Notes: generated by a model from the sequence alone, not told the origin. DNA of 7,331 bases from Firmicutes bacterium CAG:646 (GCA_000432335.1 HF995388.1:42095-49425); one strand, 5' to 3'; positions 1 through 6,978 are shown, numbered from the stretch's first letter. Translations and numbers: made by a program.

Positions 1-1
1 A

Positions 2-1345
2 AATAATCTGCAAAAAATATGCGGGGAAATATTTGGCGAGACGAATGATCTGGGAACTATTGTCTGGGATAAACGGAATCCTAAGGGGGACGCAAGAGGC
101 ATTTCCTGTCAGCACGAATATATCGTTGTTTATGCGAAGAATAAGGCAGTGTTCACTGAAAAATGTAAAATGCAGAGACCGAAGAAAAATGCAGAGGCAA
201 TTCTAAAAAAAGCGGATCAACTTTTTTCTAAAGTGGGAGGCGGCTATACGCTGAATGATGCGAATGCAGAATTTTCAACATGGATGCGGACACAGAAAGA
301 TTTTAGCGGAGGAGAGAAGGCGTATAACAAGATCGATGAAAAAGGAGATGTGTACCGTCCTGTTTCCATGGCATGGCCCAATAAAAAGAAAGCGCCTGAT
401 GATTATTTTGTTCCTTTGATTCATCCGGTGACGAATAAACCGTGTTCAGTGCCGGACAGAGGGTGGAGAAATCCTTCCGCTACTATGAAAAAAATGATGG
501 CAGAAGGAAGAATCTTATTTGGAAAAGATGAAACAACCATTCCCAACAGCAAATACTTGCTGAAAGATAATATGTATGAAAACATCCCATCTCTGCTCTA
601 TTACGGAGGCAGCGATACAGAACTGCTTTCGCAGATGCACATTCCTTTTGATACCCCCAAAGCGGTAAATATATGTAAGGAGCATATAAAATCCTTTACC
701 GGAGAGGGAGATCTGATTCTGGATTTCTTCTCAGGTTCAGCTACCCTGGCACATGCGATTATGCAGGCGAATGCAGAAGATCATAGGAAAAGAAAATATA
801 TCATGGTTCAAATTCCGGAGATAATTGCAAAGAATACGGAGGCATATCGACAGGGCTATAGAAATATCTGTCAGATAGGAAAGGACAGAATACGAAGAGC
901 GGGAGATCTGATAAAAAAAGAAACGAGTGCAGATATTGATTATGGATTCCGAGTGCTGCGGGTGGATGATACGAATATGAAAGATGTGTATTATTCTGCA
1001 GAAGAATATTCACAAAACCTATTATTTATGCTGGAGTCAAATATAAAAGAAGATCGTACAGATTTAGATCTTCTGTTTGGTTGTCTGCTTGATTGGGGGC
1101 TTCCTCTGTCACTTCCGTATCGTTCGGAAAAAATAGAGGAATGTACTGTGCATAATTATAATGATGGAGATCTTATTGCATGTTTTGACGAAAATATACC
1201 GGAGGATGTGATTACAGTGATTGCCAGAATGCAGCCTTTGCGTGTTGTGTTCCGTGACAGCAGCTTTGCGGACAGTTCTTCCAAAATGAATGTCGAAGAA
1301 ATCTTTAAGCTGATGACGCCAGACACAGCTGTAAAAGTGCTCTAA
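2..1345 (+). CDS. mod: Type III restriction-modification DNA methyltransferase (Mod), 5'-partial
   Basis: Modification subunit of a type III R-M system. It methylates adenine using S-adenosylmethionine and also provides target recognition for the Mod-Res complex. The frame is open from base 2, so the true start lies upstream; 447 codons are visible and family members are usually about 600-680 residues. A GTG at 149 is internal, because family-like sequence precedes it: IVWDKRNPKGDA near visible codon 21 and QHEYIVVYAKN near codon 37. The target-recognition region should follow, roughly codons 50-200. A motif X-like FDTPKAVN is at codon 216 and the SAM-binding motif DFFSGSATLAHA at codon 241. 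This order, with the SAM site C-terminal, is that of beta-class methyltransferases. The C-terminal part (DWGLPLSLP, PLRVVFRDSSF) matches the conserved tail of type III Mod proteins. The DPPY motif is not in the window. Its stop lies 12 bp before res, so the two are very likely co-transcribed. Confidence 0.95.
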   Translation, partial: NNLQKICGEIFGETNDLGTIVWDKRNPKGDARGISCQHEYIVVYAKNKAVFTEKCKMQRPKKNAEAILKKADQLFSKVGGGYTLNDANAEFSTWMRTQKDFSGGEKAYNKIDEKGDVYRPVSMAWPNKKKAPDDYFVPLIHPVTNKPCSVPDRGWRNPSATMKKMMAEGRILFGKDETTIPNSKYLLKDNMYENIPSLLYYGGSDTELLSQMHIPFDTPKAVNICKEHIKSFTGEGDLILDFFSGSATLAHAIMQANAEDHRKRKYIMVQIPEIIAKNTEAYRQGYRNICQIGKDRIRRAGDLIKKETSADIDYGFRVLRVDDTNMKDVYYSAEEYSQNLLFMLESNIKEDRTDLDLLFGCLLDWGLPLSLPYRSEKIEECTVHNYNDGDLIACFDENIPEDVITVIARMQPLRVVFRDSSFADSSSKMNVEEIFKLMTPDTAVKVL

Positions 1346-1351
1346 GGGAGG
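1346..1351 (+). promoter_or_regulatory. Ribosome binding site of res
   Basis: GGGAGG begins immediately after the mod stop codon and lies 6 nt before the ATG at 1358. It fixes the res start and suggests ribosomes finishing mod can reinitiate on res, keeping the two subunits linked. Confidence 0.85.
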
Positions 1352-1357
1352 AAAGCT

Positions 1358-4174
1358 ATGAAGCTACAATTCAGGCATCAGAAATTCCAGGCGGAGGCTG
1401 CAAAAGCTGTCGTAGATGTTTTTACCGGTCAGCCGTATATGACACCTTCTTACAGAATGGACAGGAGAGAAGTGGAGCAGCAGGTTCTGTTTGAGGAAGA
1501 AAAAGATATATGCTGGGGGAATCAGCGTATTGTGTCAAAACTTCAGGATGCGGTGATTCTGGAACGTATAAGAAATATCCAGAGAGAACATCAGATTCCT
1601 CTTTCTGAAAAGCTGGAAGGTACCTACAATCTGACGATTGAGATGGAAACGGGTGTGGGGAAGACCTATACGTACATCAAGACCATGTATGAGCTGAATA
1701 AACATTACGGGTGGAGCAAATTCATTGTTATTGTACCCAATATTGCGATTCGGGAAGGCGTTTATAAAACATTTCAGGTGACACAGGAACATTTTGCAGA
1801 AGAATATGGGAAGAAGATTCACTTTTTTATCTATAATTCTTCTCGACTTACAGAGATTGACAGATTTGCGTCGGATGCGTCTATCAATGTTATGATCATT
1901 AACGCTCAGGCGTTCAATGCAAAGGGAAAAGACGCCAGAAGGATTTATATGAAGCTGGATGAATTTCGTTCCAGAAGACCGATTGATATCATTGCAAAAA
2001 CGAATCCGATTCTTATTATAGATGAGCCGCAGTCCGTGGAAGGAAAACAGACAAAAAAGAATCTGGAAGAATTTCATCCTCTGATAACGCTGCGCTATTC
2101 CGCCACCCATAAAAGCGACAGTATCTATAACATGATATATCGTTTGGATGCAGTGGAGGCTTACAATAAAAAACTTGTAAAAAAGATTGCGGTGAAAGGG
2201 ATTCAGGAGTCAGGAACAACGGCAACGGACAGCTATCTATATCTGGAAGGGCTGAATCTTTCAAAGACAGCTCCCATGGCGACGATCCAATTCCACAAAA
2301 AGGGAAAATCAGCGATTAGGATTATTTCTAAAAAAGTGGGAATCGGATTTGATCTGTATGAAAATTCCGGGGAGCTGGAAGAATATAAAAATAATTTTAT
2401 TGTCAAAGAAATTGATGGACGGGATAATTCGGTTGAATTTGTAAATGGGATTAAAATCTATGCCGGAGATGTGATCGGAGAAGTAAGTGAAGAACAGATT
2501 CGAAGAATTCAGATCAGAGAGACCATTCTTTCGCATATAGAAAGAGAGCGTCAGCTTTTTTATAAAGGAATCAAAGTACTGTCCCTGTTCTTTATAGATG
2601 AAGTGGAACACTACAGAAAGTACGACAGTTCCGGGAATCCGAAAAATGGAATCTTCGCAGATATGTTTGAGGAAGAGTATGAGGATATTGTAAAAAGCCT
2701 ACAGACAGAAAATGGCGAAGACGCATATAGTAAATATTTGCGGGCAATCAGTGGAAAGAAAACACATACAGGCTATTTTTCGATTGATAAAAAGGGAAGA
2801 ATGATCAACAGCAAGGTCGGACGTTCAAAGACTTCTTCTGATGATGTGGATGCCTATGATCTGATTATGAGAAACAAGGAACTTCTGCTGAATCGCGATC
2901 CTGAAAAATCTCCCGTGAGATTTATTTTTTCCCATTCGGCGCTGCGAGAGGGCTGGGATAATCCCAATGTATTTCAGATTTGTACTTTGAAACAGAGCAG
3001 CAGCGATGTGCGTAAGCGTCAGGAAGTGGGGCGCGGCATGCGGCTTTGTGTCAATGAAGACGGAGAGCGTATGGATGAAAATGCCCTTGGAGACGATGTA
3101 CATAACATCAATGTGCTTACGATTATCGCAAGCGAAAGCTATGAACAGTTTGCAAAGAGCCTGCAGTCTGAAATTGCTGAGGCCGTTGGTAGCAGACCCG
3201 ATCAGATCAGTGAAAATCTTTTTGTGAATGCGAGAAGTAATAATGTAGAGTGTAAGGTTGACCGGGATAAACTTGCCATGCCGGAATTTCAGACCTTATG
3301 GAATAAGATGAATACAAAAACTGCGTATGTGGTTGATTTTGATACAGAGGAACTTGTGGAAAAAGCAGTTGATGAATTAAATCGCAAGCTGAAAGTATCA
3401 AAGATTTTCTTTAAGATAGAAACGGGTTCTATGGAAAAAATCAGTTCCCGGGATGATCTGGTATCAAGTAAATCTTTTGTAAAAGAGCATTCCGGCGTAT
3501 ATGGACAAACGACAATTAGCGCAAATACAAATGTAAAATATGATCTGATCGGAAAGCTGGTGGAAGAAACCGGTCTTACCCGAAAGGCGGTGCTTCAGAT
3601 CCTTACAGGAATTCAGCCGGCTGTATTTGAACAATTCAAGGATAATCCGGAAGAATTTATTATACGGGCGGGAAAGCTTATGAACGATGCAAAAGCGGCG
3701 GTGATTTTTCAGCATATTACTTATGAGGCTTTGGAAGACAGATATGATACGGATATATTTACTAATGCCATCATCAAAGGAAAGCTGGGGATAAATGCAA
3801 GGAAGGCGAAAAAGCATCTGTTTGACCATGTGGTATATGATTCTGCAAATGAGCGCAGGTTTTCGGAAGAGCTGGATGCCAGTCAGGAAGTTGCCGTATA
3901 TGTGAAACTTCCCAATGGATTCTTTATTCCAACTCCGGTGGGACATTACCACCCGGACTGGGCAGTTGCATTTAAGGAAGGAACAGTAAAACATATTTAT
4001 TTTGTTGCAGAGACAAAGGGAACGATGGATACGCGAGAACTTCGGGCGATGGAAAATGCCAAGATTCACTGCGCGAGAGAACATTTCAAGGCGATCAGTA
4101 AAGAAACGGTTGTTTATGATGTTGTGGACAGCTACGATGCCTTGCTGAAAGCGGTGAACCCGAATGGGTGTTGA
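1358..4174 (+). CDS. res: Type III restriction endonuclease subunit (Res)
   Basis: ATP-dependent restriction subunit that works in complex with Mod. It uses a superfamily 2 helicase-like motor and a C-terminal nuclease to cut unmethylated foreign DNA. At 938 residues it is full length for the family. Motifs seen in order: Walker A METGVGKT at 96-103; Walker B-type IDEPQ at 221-225; SAT at 248-250; motif V-like SALREGWDNPNVF at 527-539; motif VI QEVGRGMRL at 555-563. The nuclease lies near the C-terminus: ANERRFSEEL around 830-839, then P866-D867 and E885-T-K887, giving a PD-x17-ExK site. No catalytic motif is missing and there is no internal stop, so it looks functional. The ATG at 1358 is supported by GGGAGG 6 nt upstream. 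The ORF continues from mod as one operon; the next gene, a MATE transporter, starts 80 bp downstream on the same strand. Confidence 0.96.
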   Translation: MKLQFRHQKFQAEAAKAVVDVFTGQPYMTPSYRMDRREVEQQVLFEEEKDICWGNQRIVSKLQDAVILERIRNIQREHQIPLSEKLEGTYNLTIEMETGVGKTYTYIKTMYELNKHYGWSKFIVIVPNIAIREGVYKTFQVTQEHFAEEYGKKIHFFIYNSSRLTEIDRFASDASINVMIINAQAFNAKGKDARRIYMKLDEFRSRRPIDIIAKTNPILIIDEPQSVEGKQTKKNLEEFHPLITLRYSATHKSDSIYNMIYRLDAVEAYNKKLVKKIAVKGIQESGTTATDSYLYLEGLNLSKTAPMATIQFHKKGKSAIRIISKKVGIGFDLYENSGELEEYKNNFIVKEIDGRDNSVEFVNGIKIYAGDVIGEVSEEQIRRIQIRETILSHIERERQLFYKGIKVLSLFFIDEVEHYRKYDSSGNPKNGIFADMFEEEYEDIVKSLQTENGEDAYSKYLRAISGKKTHTGYFSIDKKGRMINSKVGRSKTSSDDVDAYDLIMRNKELLLNRDPEKSPVRFIFSHSALREGWDNPNVFQICTLKQSSSDVRKRQEVGRGMRLCVNEDGERMDENALGDDVHNINVLTIIASESYEQFAKSLQSEIAEAVGSRPDQISENLFVNARSNNVECKVDRDKLAMPEFQTLWNKMNTKTAYVVDFDTEELVEKAVDELNRKLKVSKIFFKIETGSMEKISSRDDLVSSKSFVKEHSGVYGQTTISANTNVKYDLIGKLVEETGLTRKAVLQILTGIQPAVFEQFKDNPEEFIIRAGKLMNDAKAAVIFQHITYEALEDRYDTDIFTNAIIKGKLGINARKAKKHLFDHVVYDSANERRFSEELDASQEVAVYVKLPNGFFIPTPVGHYHPDWAVAFKEGTVKHIYFVAETKGTMDTRELRAMENAKIHCAREHFKAISKETVVYDVVDSYDALLKAVNPNGC

Positions 4175-4254
4175 GGGAAATAGAGGAAGGAGGAACAGCG
4201 AGGACACAATCTTTCTTCGGAGGAAAGTCAGGAGTTCTCTGACTGATAAAACAA
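4175..4254 (+). promoter_or_regulatory. Structured leader between res and the MATE gene
   Basis: This 80 bp gap carries three purine-rich ribosome-site-like runs: GGAAGGAGG at 4185-4193, CGGAGG at 4218-4223 and AGGAG at 4230-4234. The first, the strongest, has no start codon at a usable distance. Two adjoining hairpins can form: CTTTCTT/AGGAAAG with a 3-nt loop (4211-4227), which contains a wobble pair, and AGTCAG/CTGACT with a 6-nt loop (4226-4243). They share bases 4226-4227, so they compete slightly. Each overlaps one ribosome-site-like run. No T-tract follows, so this is not a terminator. A regulatory role is inference. Confidence 0.4.
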
Positions 4255-5607
4255 ATGAAAACGGAAAAAGCAACATTTTATAAAAGTTTTTTCTCCCTGT
4301 ATATAGCTCTTGTGCTGCAAAATGTGATTACCTTAAGTGTCAATCTGACAGATAATGTGATGCTTGGAGCTTACAGTGAAACAGCATTGTCAGGCGCCGC
4401 AGCAGTGAATCAAATTCAGTTTGTTTTCCAGCAGCTGTTAAACGGGCTGGGGGACGGGGTGGTGATCTTTTGCAGTCAATATTGGGGGAAAAAGCAGACA
4501 GAAACCATGAAACGCATTTCTGCCGTTGCCATGCACGCGGCGATAACAGTTTCGGTGTTGTTGTTCATTCTGGTCAGTCTGTTTCCCTCTGAGGCGGTGG
4601 GGATTTTTACTACAGACAAAAGCATCATTCAGGAAGGGGCAAAATATCTGCAGGTAATTCGTTTTACATACCTTCTTTTTGCAGTAACACAGATCTTACT
4701 TGCGACGCTTCGCAGCGCGGAAATCGTTAAAATTGCGTTTCGATTATCAGTCCTTACCTTTTTTGTAAATTGCGGATTGAATTATTTGTTTATTTTCGGA
4801 CATTTTGGTATGCCAGAACTTGGGATAGAAGGAGCGGCTGTTGGAACGCTCGCTGCCCGTATACTGGAAATAACAATTCTGATTATTTTTATTTGGAAAA
4901 GAGAAAACAGACTGCAGATACGGTTTAAAGATTATTGGAAACTGGATAAGGGATTATGCAGAGATTACTTTCGTGTGGCAGCGCCTATGGTGGTTACACA
5001 AGGACTTTGGGGCGTCAATACGGCTTTGCAGACCGTGATACTGGGACATATGACAGCAGCGGCGATTGCGGCAAACAGTGCGGCTTCTACGCTGTTTCTT
5101 CTGGTAAAATCAATATCTGTAGGGGCTTCTTCCTCGGCATCAGTCATCATTGGAAAAACAGTGGGAGGCGGAGATTTGGCGCTGGTAAAAACATATGCCA
5201 AAAGACTGCAGAAATTATTTCTGGGAATAGGTATATTGTCAGCAGGGCTCCTGTTTTTCCTGCGAGTGCCTTTTTTGTCTCTTTATGATCTACAGCCTGA
5301 AACTATGGAAATGACGAATACATTTTTGCTTATTTTTTGCGTGGTTGTAATGGGAATGTCTTATCAGATGCCCACCAATAACGGAATTATCCGTGGGGGC
5401 GGAAATGCCATGTTTGTAGTAAAAATGGATTTGATCAGTATCTGGCTGATCGTGATTCCTGTATCTTTTTTTATGGCTTTTGTGGTGGAGGCATCTCCAG
5501 TGGTGGTATTTTGCTGTTTAAATGCAGACCAGATATTTAAATGCATTCCGGCATTTTTGAAAGCGAACTATGGGAATTGGATTCGGAGACTGACGAAAGA
5601 GGATTAA
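4255..5607 (+). CDS. MATE-family multidrug/cation antiporter
   Basis: Integral membrane exporter of the multidrug and toxic compound extrusion family, which couples outward transport of drugs or metabolites to inward Na+ or H+ flow. At 450 residues it has the usual family length, and the hydrophobic pattern fits about 12 membrane helices. The two homologous halves are visible: NLTDNVMLGAYSETALSGAA at 30-49 in the N half and NTALQTVILGHMTAAAIAAN at 255-274 in the C half. Other family-like stretches are LLNGLGDGVVIFCSQYWG (61-78) and MPTNNGIIRGGGNA (372-385). The substrate cannot be read from sequence. The ATG at 4255 has no well-spaced ribosome site; the nearest run, AGGAG, ends 20 nt upstream. 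An in-frame TGA at 4240 limits any extension, leaving CTG at 4243, 8 nt from AGGAG, as the only other plausible start. The gene may ride on the mod-res transcript or have its own promoter; none is clear. Confidence 0.93.
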   Translation: MKTEKATFYKSFFSLYIALVLQNVITLSVNLTDNVMLGAYSETALSGAAAVNQIQFVFQQLLNGLGDGVVIFCSQYWGKKQTETMKRISAVAMHAAITVSVLLFILVSLFPSEAVGIFTTDKSIIQEGAKYLQVIRFTYLLFAVTQILLATLRSAEIVKIAFRLSVLTFFVNCGLNYLFIFGHFGMPELGIEGAAVGTLAARILEITILIIFIWKRENRLQIRFKDYWKLDKGLCRDYFRVAAPMVVTQGLWGVNTALQTVILGHMTAAAIAANSAASTLFLLVKSISVGASSSASVIIGKTVGGGDLALVKTYAKRLQKLFLGIGILSAGLLFFLRVPFLSLYDLQPETMEMTNTFLLIFCVVVMGMSYQMPTNNGIIRGGGNAMFVVKMDLISIWLIVIPVSFFMAFVVEASPVVVFCCLNADQIFKCIPAFLKANYGNWIRRLTKED

Positions 5608-5609
5608 AA

Positions 5610-5634
5610 ATACAGTAGATTTGTATATTTTTTT
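5610..5634 (+). terminator. Weak AT-rich terminator-like hairpin after the MATE gene
   Basis: ATACAG (5610-5615) can pair with TTGTAT (5621-5626) around a 5-nt loop, with one G-T wobble. One base later comes a run of seven T (5628-5634). It starts 3 bp after the MATE stop codon, the right place for a Rho-independent terminator, but the stem is short and AT-rich, so efficiency would be low. Confidence 0.4.
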
Positions 5635-5651
5635 GAAATTCGATTTATGAT

Positions 5652-5720
5652 GGAGGAGAGCAGATGTGATACCTTTCAGTTAATGAAATAGCAAAAAATG
5701 GAAGAAATTATGTTGATTAA
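5652..5720 (+). pseudogene. Remnant of a small helix-turn-helix (excisionase-like) gene
   Basis: A good ribosome site, GGAGGAG (5652-5658), sits 5 nt before an ATG at 5664, but the next codon is TGA. Reading on in the same frame gives YLSVNEIAK (5670-5696). This resembles the first helix of small helix-turn-helix/excisionase-type proteins that often begin with YLSV-EIAKKW. Shifting by one base after the A-run gives AKKW and then KKLC before a stop, as if an internal piece had been lost. The gene therefore appears inactivated by a nonsense codon and a frameshift or deletion. The match is only about nine residues, so the family assignment is tentative. Confidence 0.3.
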
Positions 5721-5790
5721 ATCACCAGAAGATTTAGAGAATTTCAAAAGCATATACGGGGTAGAAGAGAAGATTGAAAAAGAGTACTAA
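5698..5790 (+). other. Unrecognised 30-codon open segment
   Basis: ATG at 5698 opens 30 codons, including LIKSPEDLENFKSIYGVEEK, ending in TAA at 5788. The composition is protein-like (charged, amphipathic), but no ribosome site lies before it and I recognise no family. It is in the same frame as the recombinase fragment downstream, separated by TAA at 5788 and TGA at 5821. It may be a decayed gene piece rather than an expressed peptide. Confidence 0.2.
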
Positions 5791-5821
5791 AGTCAGATAG
5801 AGAATCATACAGATGAGGAGT

Positions 5822-5841
5822 GAGGCGTCAGAGACGACCTC
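5822..5841. repeat. Short inverted repeat at the left edge of the integrase fragment
   Basis: GAGGCGTC (5822-5829) pairs with GACG and CCTC (5833-5841), with one bulged A at 5837 and a 3-nt loop, giving eight base pairs. It lies where recognisable integrase sequence starts. No T-run follows, so it is not a terminator. Function is unknown. Confidence 0.4.
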
Positions 5842-5973
5842 GCTGATCTCATTAAAACAGGGCTTCGCATTTCCGAATTTGTAGGACTAACGCTGAATGA
5901 TATTGATATGCAGGAGAGAAAAATCAAGGTCAATTATCAATTACAGTGGAAAAGGAATATGGAGTATGTGATT
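5824..5973 (+). pseudogene. Tyrosine recombinase (conjugative-transposon integrase) fragment
   Basis: The frame from 5824, just after a TGA at 5821, reads DDLADLIKTGLRISEFVGLT and then LNDID and KVNYQLQ, up to NMEYVI. This is the box I region of integrase-type tyrosine recombinases from Gram-positive conjugative transposons; the arginine of TGLRISE (codon 5866-5868) is the first catalytic residue. The N-terminal arm-binding and core-binding domains are absent upstream. The later HxxR box and the nucleophilic tyrosine are absent downstream. At about 5973 the homology ends and the frame runs directly into the cysteine-module protein. It cannot be an active recombinase. Confidence 0.7.
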
Positions 5974-6504
5974 GATGGTAAGCAAGTAGATATTGCCTAT
6001 ACGGAAGAAGAACTTGCCGAAATAAAGGCACAGGAAGAACAGAAAGAAATGGAGAGATTGGCAAAACAGCGTAAGCGAGAAAAAGCCTACCGAGAGAAAC
6101 GAAAAGCGAAGAAAATCGCTGAGAATGGTGGTGAAATCGTTAAAAAGAAAGTATGTCCTCGTTGTGGGAAAGAATTTATTCCTTCAAGCAACCGACAGAT
6201 TTTCTGCACAAAGGAGTGCTGCAACCAAGCAAGACAGGACAAAGTAAAAGCTGATAGAGTTGCAGAAAAAGGCGATCACTATTATCGTCAGCGTCAATGC
6301 GAGGTGTGTGGCAGTATTTACTGGCCTACACACAGTCAGCAGAAATTCTGTTCTGAGAAATGCAAAAAGATAAACCACAATAAGAAAACCTTGGAGTTTT
6401 ACCATAAGAAGCAAAAGGAGAAAGCACAATGCAAAGATTTATCACAGATGAAAGAACCGGTATCCAGTACGAACTCATCGGAGATTACTACTATCCCTGC
6501 TTGA
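5908..6504 (+). CDS. Small protein with two four-cysteine (putative zinc) modules, N-terminus fused to integrase debris
   Basis: No named family is recognised. From the first ATG (5908) it is 198 residues. Residues 1-22 come from the integrase fragment. Residues 23-70 (YTEEELAEIKAQ, then a Lys/Arg/Glu-rich stretch) look like a charged helix or coiled coil. Two repeats follow: C83-x2-C86-x13-C100-x3-C104 and C131-x2-C134-x13-C148-x3-C152, both with an FC pair at the third cysteine. Identical spacing points to two zinc-binding modules produced by duplication. The basic context suggests nucleic-acid binding, but that is inference. Start choice is uncertain: 5908 has no ribosome site; ATG 5959 has AAAGGA only 2 nt upstream; GTG 5968 is also possible. 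The last 76 bp overlap tnpV in another frame, so the two probably share a transcript. Confidence 0.6.
   Translation: MQERKIKVNYQLQWKRNMEYVIDGKQVDIAYTEEELAEIKAQEEQKEMERLAKQRKREKAYREKRKAKKIAENGGEIVKKKVCPRCGKEFIPSSNRQIFCTKECCNQARQDKVKADRVAEKGDHYYRQRQCEVCGSIYWPTHSQQKFCSEKCKKINHNKKTLEFYHKKQKEKAQCKDLSQMKEPVSSTNSSEITTIPA
6413..6420 (+). promoter_or_regulatory. Ribosome binding site of tnpV
   Basis: AAAAGGAG lies 8 nt before the ATG at 6429, inside the upstream coding frame. It supports tnpV being translated from its own start despite the overlap. Confidence 0.75.
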
Positions 6505-6800
6505 TGATGGAAGAACCGCCTACTCTCTCAAAATACGGAAGAATGAGAGAACGATATTTAAGAGAACACAGAAAAGCATTCTATTTTACTCTGCTTGCAA
6601 GTGGAAAGTTAAATGAACACCTTATTCAAATAGATACTTCGGCGTGTAATATGTCTGATCATCTTATAAAGGAAATGGCTACAAGGCAAGGAGTGACGGA
6701 AAAACTAAAATCTAAGGATATGATGGGATGGATAGGATTGATGAATAACATTCAAGCCTGTGTAGATGAAATTGTACGGAATGATATTGTGTATTCATAA
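6429..6800 (+). CDS. tnpV: Transposon-encoded protein TnpV
   Basis: Small accessory protein of the TnpV family, named after an ORF of the clostridial element Tn4451 and common on mobile elements of Clostridia. Its biochemical role is not established. The 123 residues are near the family's usual length. Family-like features, from memory of the family: an opening ITDERTGIQYELIGDYYYP (residues 5-23); YLREHRKAFYFTLLASGKLN near 43-62, where an arginine-rich helix leads into an L-x-SGKLN segment; and MGWIGLMNNIQ near 99-109, followed by EIV-NDI-YS at the C-terminus. The gene overlaps the preceding cysteine-module ORF by 76 bp and has its own ribosome site. A strong terminator begins 19 bp after the stop. 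It appears intact, although no complete transposase or resolvase is present in the window to mobilise the region. Confidence 0.88.
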   Translation: MQRFITDERTGIQYELIGDYYYPCLMMEEPPTLSKYGRMRERYLREHRKAFYFTLLASGKLNEHLIQIDTSACNMSDHLIKEMATRQGVTEKLKSKDMMGWIGLMNNIQACVDEIVRNDIVYS

Positions 6801-6819
6801 TGAAATACCAGCCGAAAGG

Positions 6820-6856
6820 AAACTGCTATCTATTGTGATGGCAGTTTTTCTTTTTC
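6820..6856 (+). terminator. Rho-independent terminator after tnpV
   Basis: AAACTGCTATC (6820-6830) pairs with GATGGCAGTTT (6837-6847) over 11 bp, including one G-T wobble, around a 6-nt loop. The tail is T-rich: TTTTT, C, TTTTT through 6855. It closes the cysteine-module/tnpV unit and insulates the downstream immunity gene from it. Confidence 0.87.
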
Positions 6857-6978
6857 GGGAAGTATTCAAGAAGTCATTAAGTCGTGAGTATGGTCGAAGC
6901 GGACTATAAGTATAAAAAAATAGTATTCTATTAGGCTGTGGAGGTAGAAAATTTCTTCCATTCTTTATTCTGATGAAG

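Noticed and set aside
206..920. Short A runs in mod as phase-variation tracts
   Set aside because: The runs are only about seven bases and ordinary for A-rich coding DNA; no longer homopolymer or tandem repeat of the type that switches mod genes is present.
149..1345. mod starting at GTG 149 as a complete short gene
   Set aside because: Conserved Mod sequence (WDKRNPKGDA, HEYIVVYAKN) continues in frame upstream to base 2, so the GTG is internal and the gene is cut by the window edge.
1535..2110. Reverse-strand open frame of 191 codons opposite the res helicase domain
   Set aside because: It is a shadow of res; the forward frame carries Walker A and IDEPQ motifs at this position.
4211..4243. 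The two leader hairpins as a transcription terminator after res
   Set aside because: No T-run follows either stem, and the downstream bases are A-rich.
3464..4276. Reverse-strand open frame of 270 codons opposite the end of res
   Set aside because: It is fully antisense to the well-supported res gene, has no family features, and its composition is what the opposite strand of A-rich coding DNA gives.
4956..5288. Forward 110-codon frame inside the MATE gene
   Set aside because: It overlaps the C-terminal MATE domain in another frame, with no ribosome site or recognisable domain.
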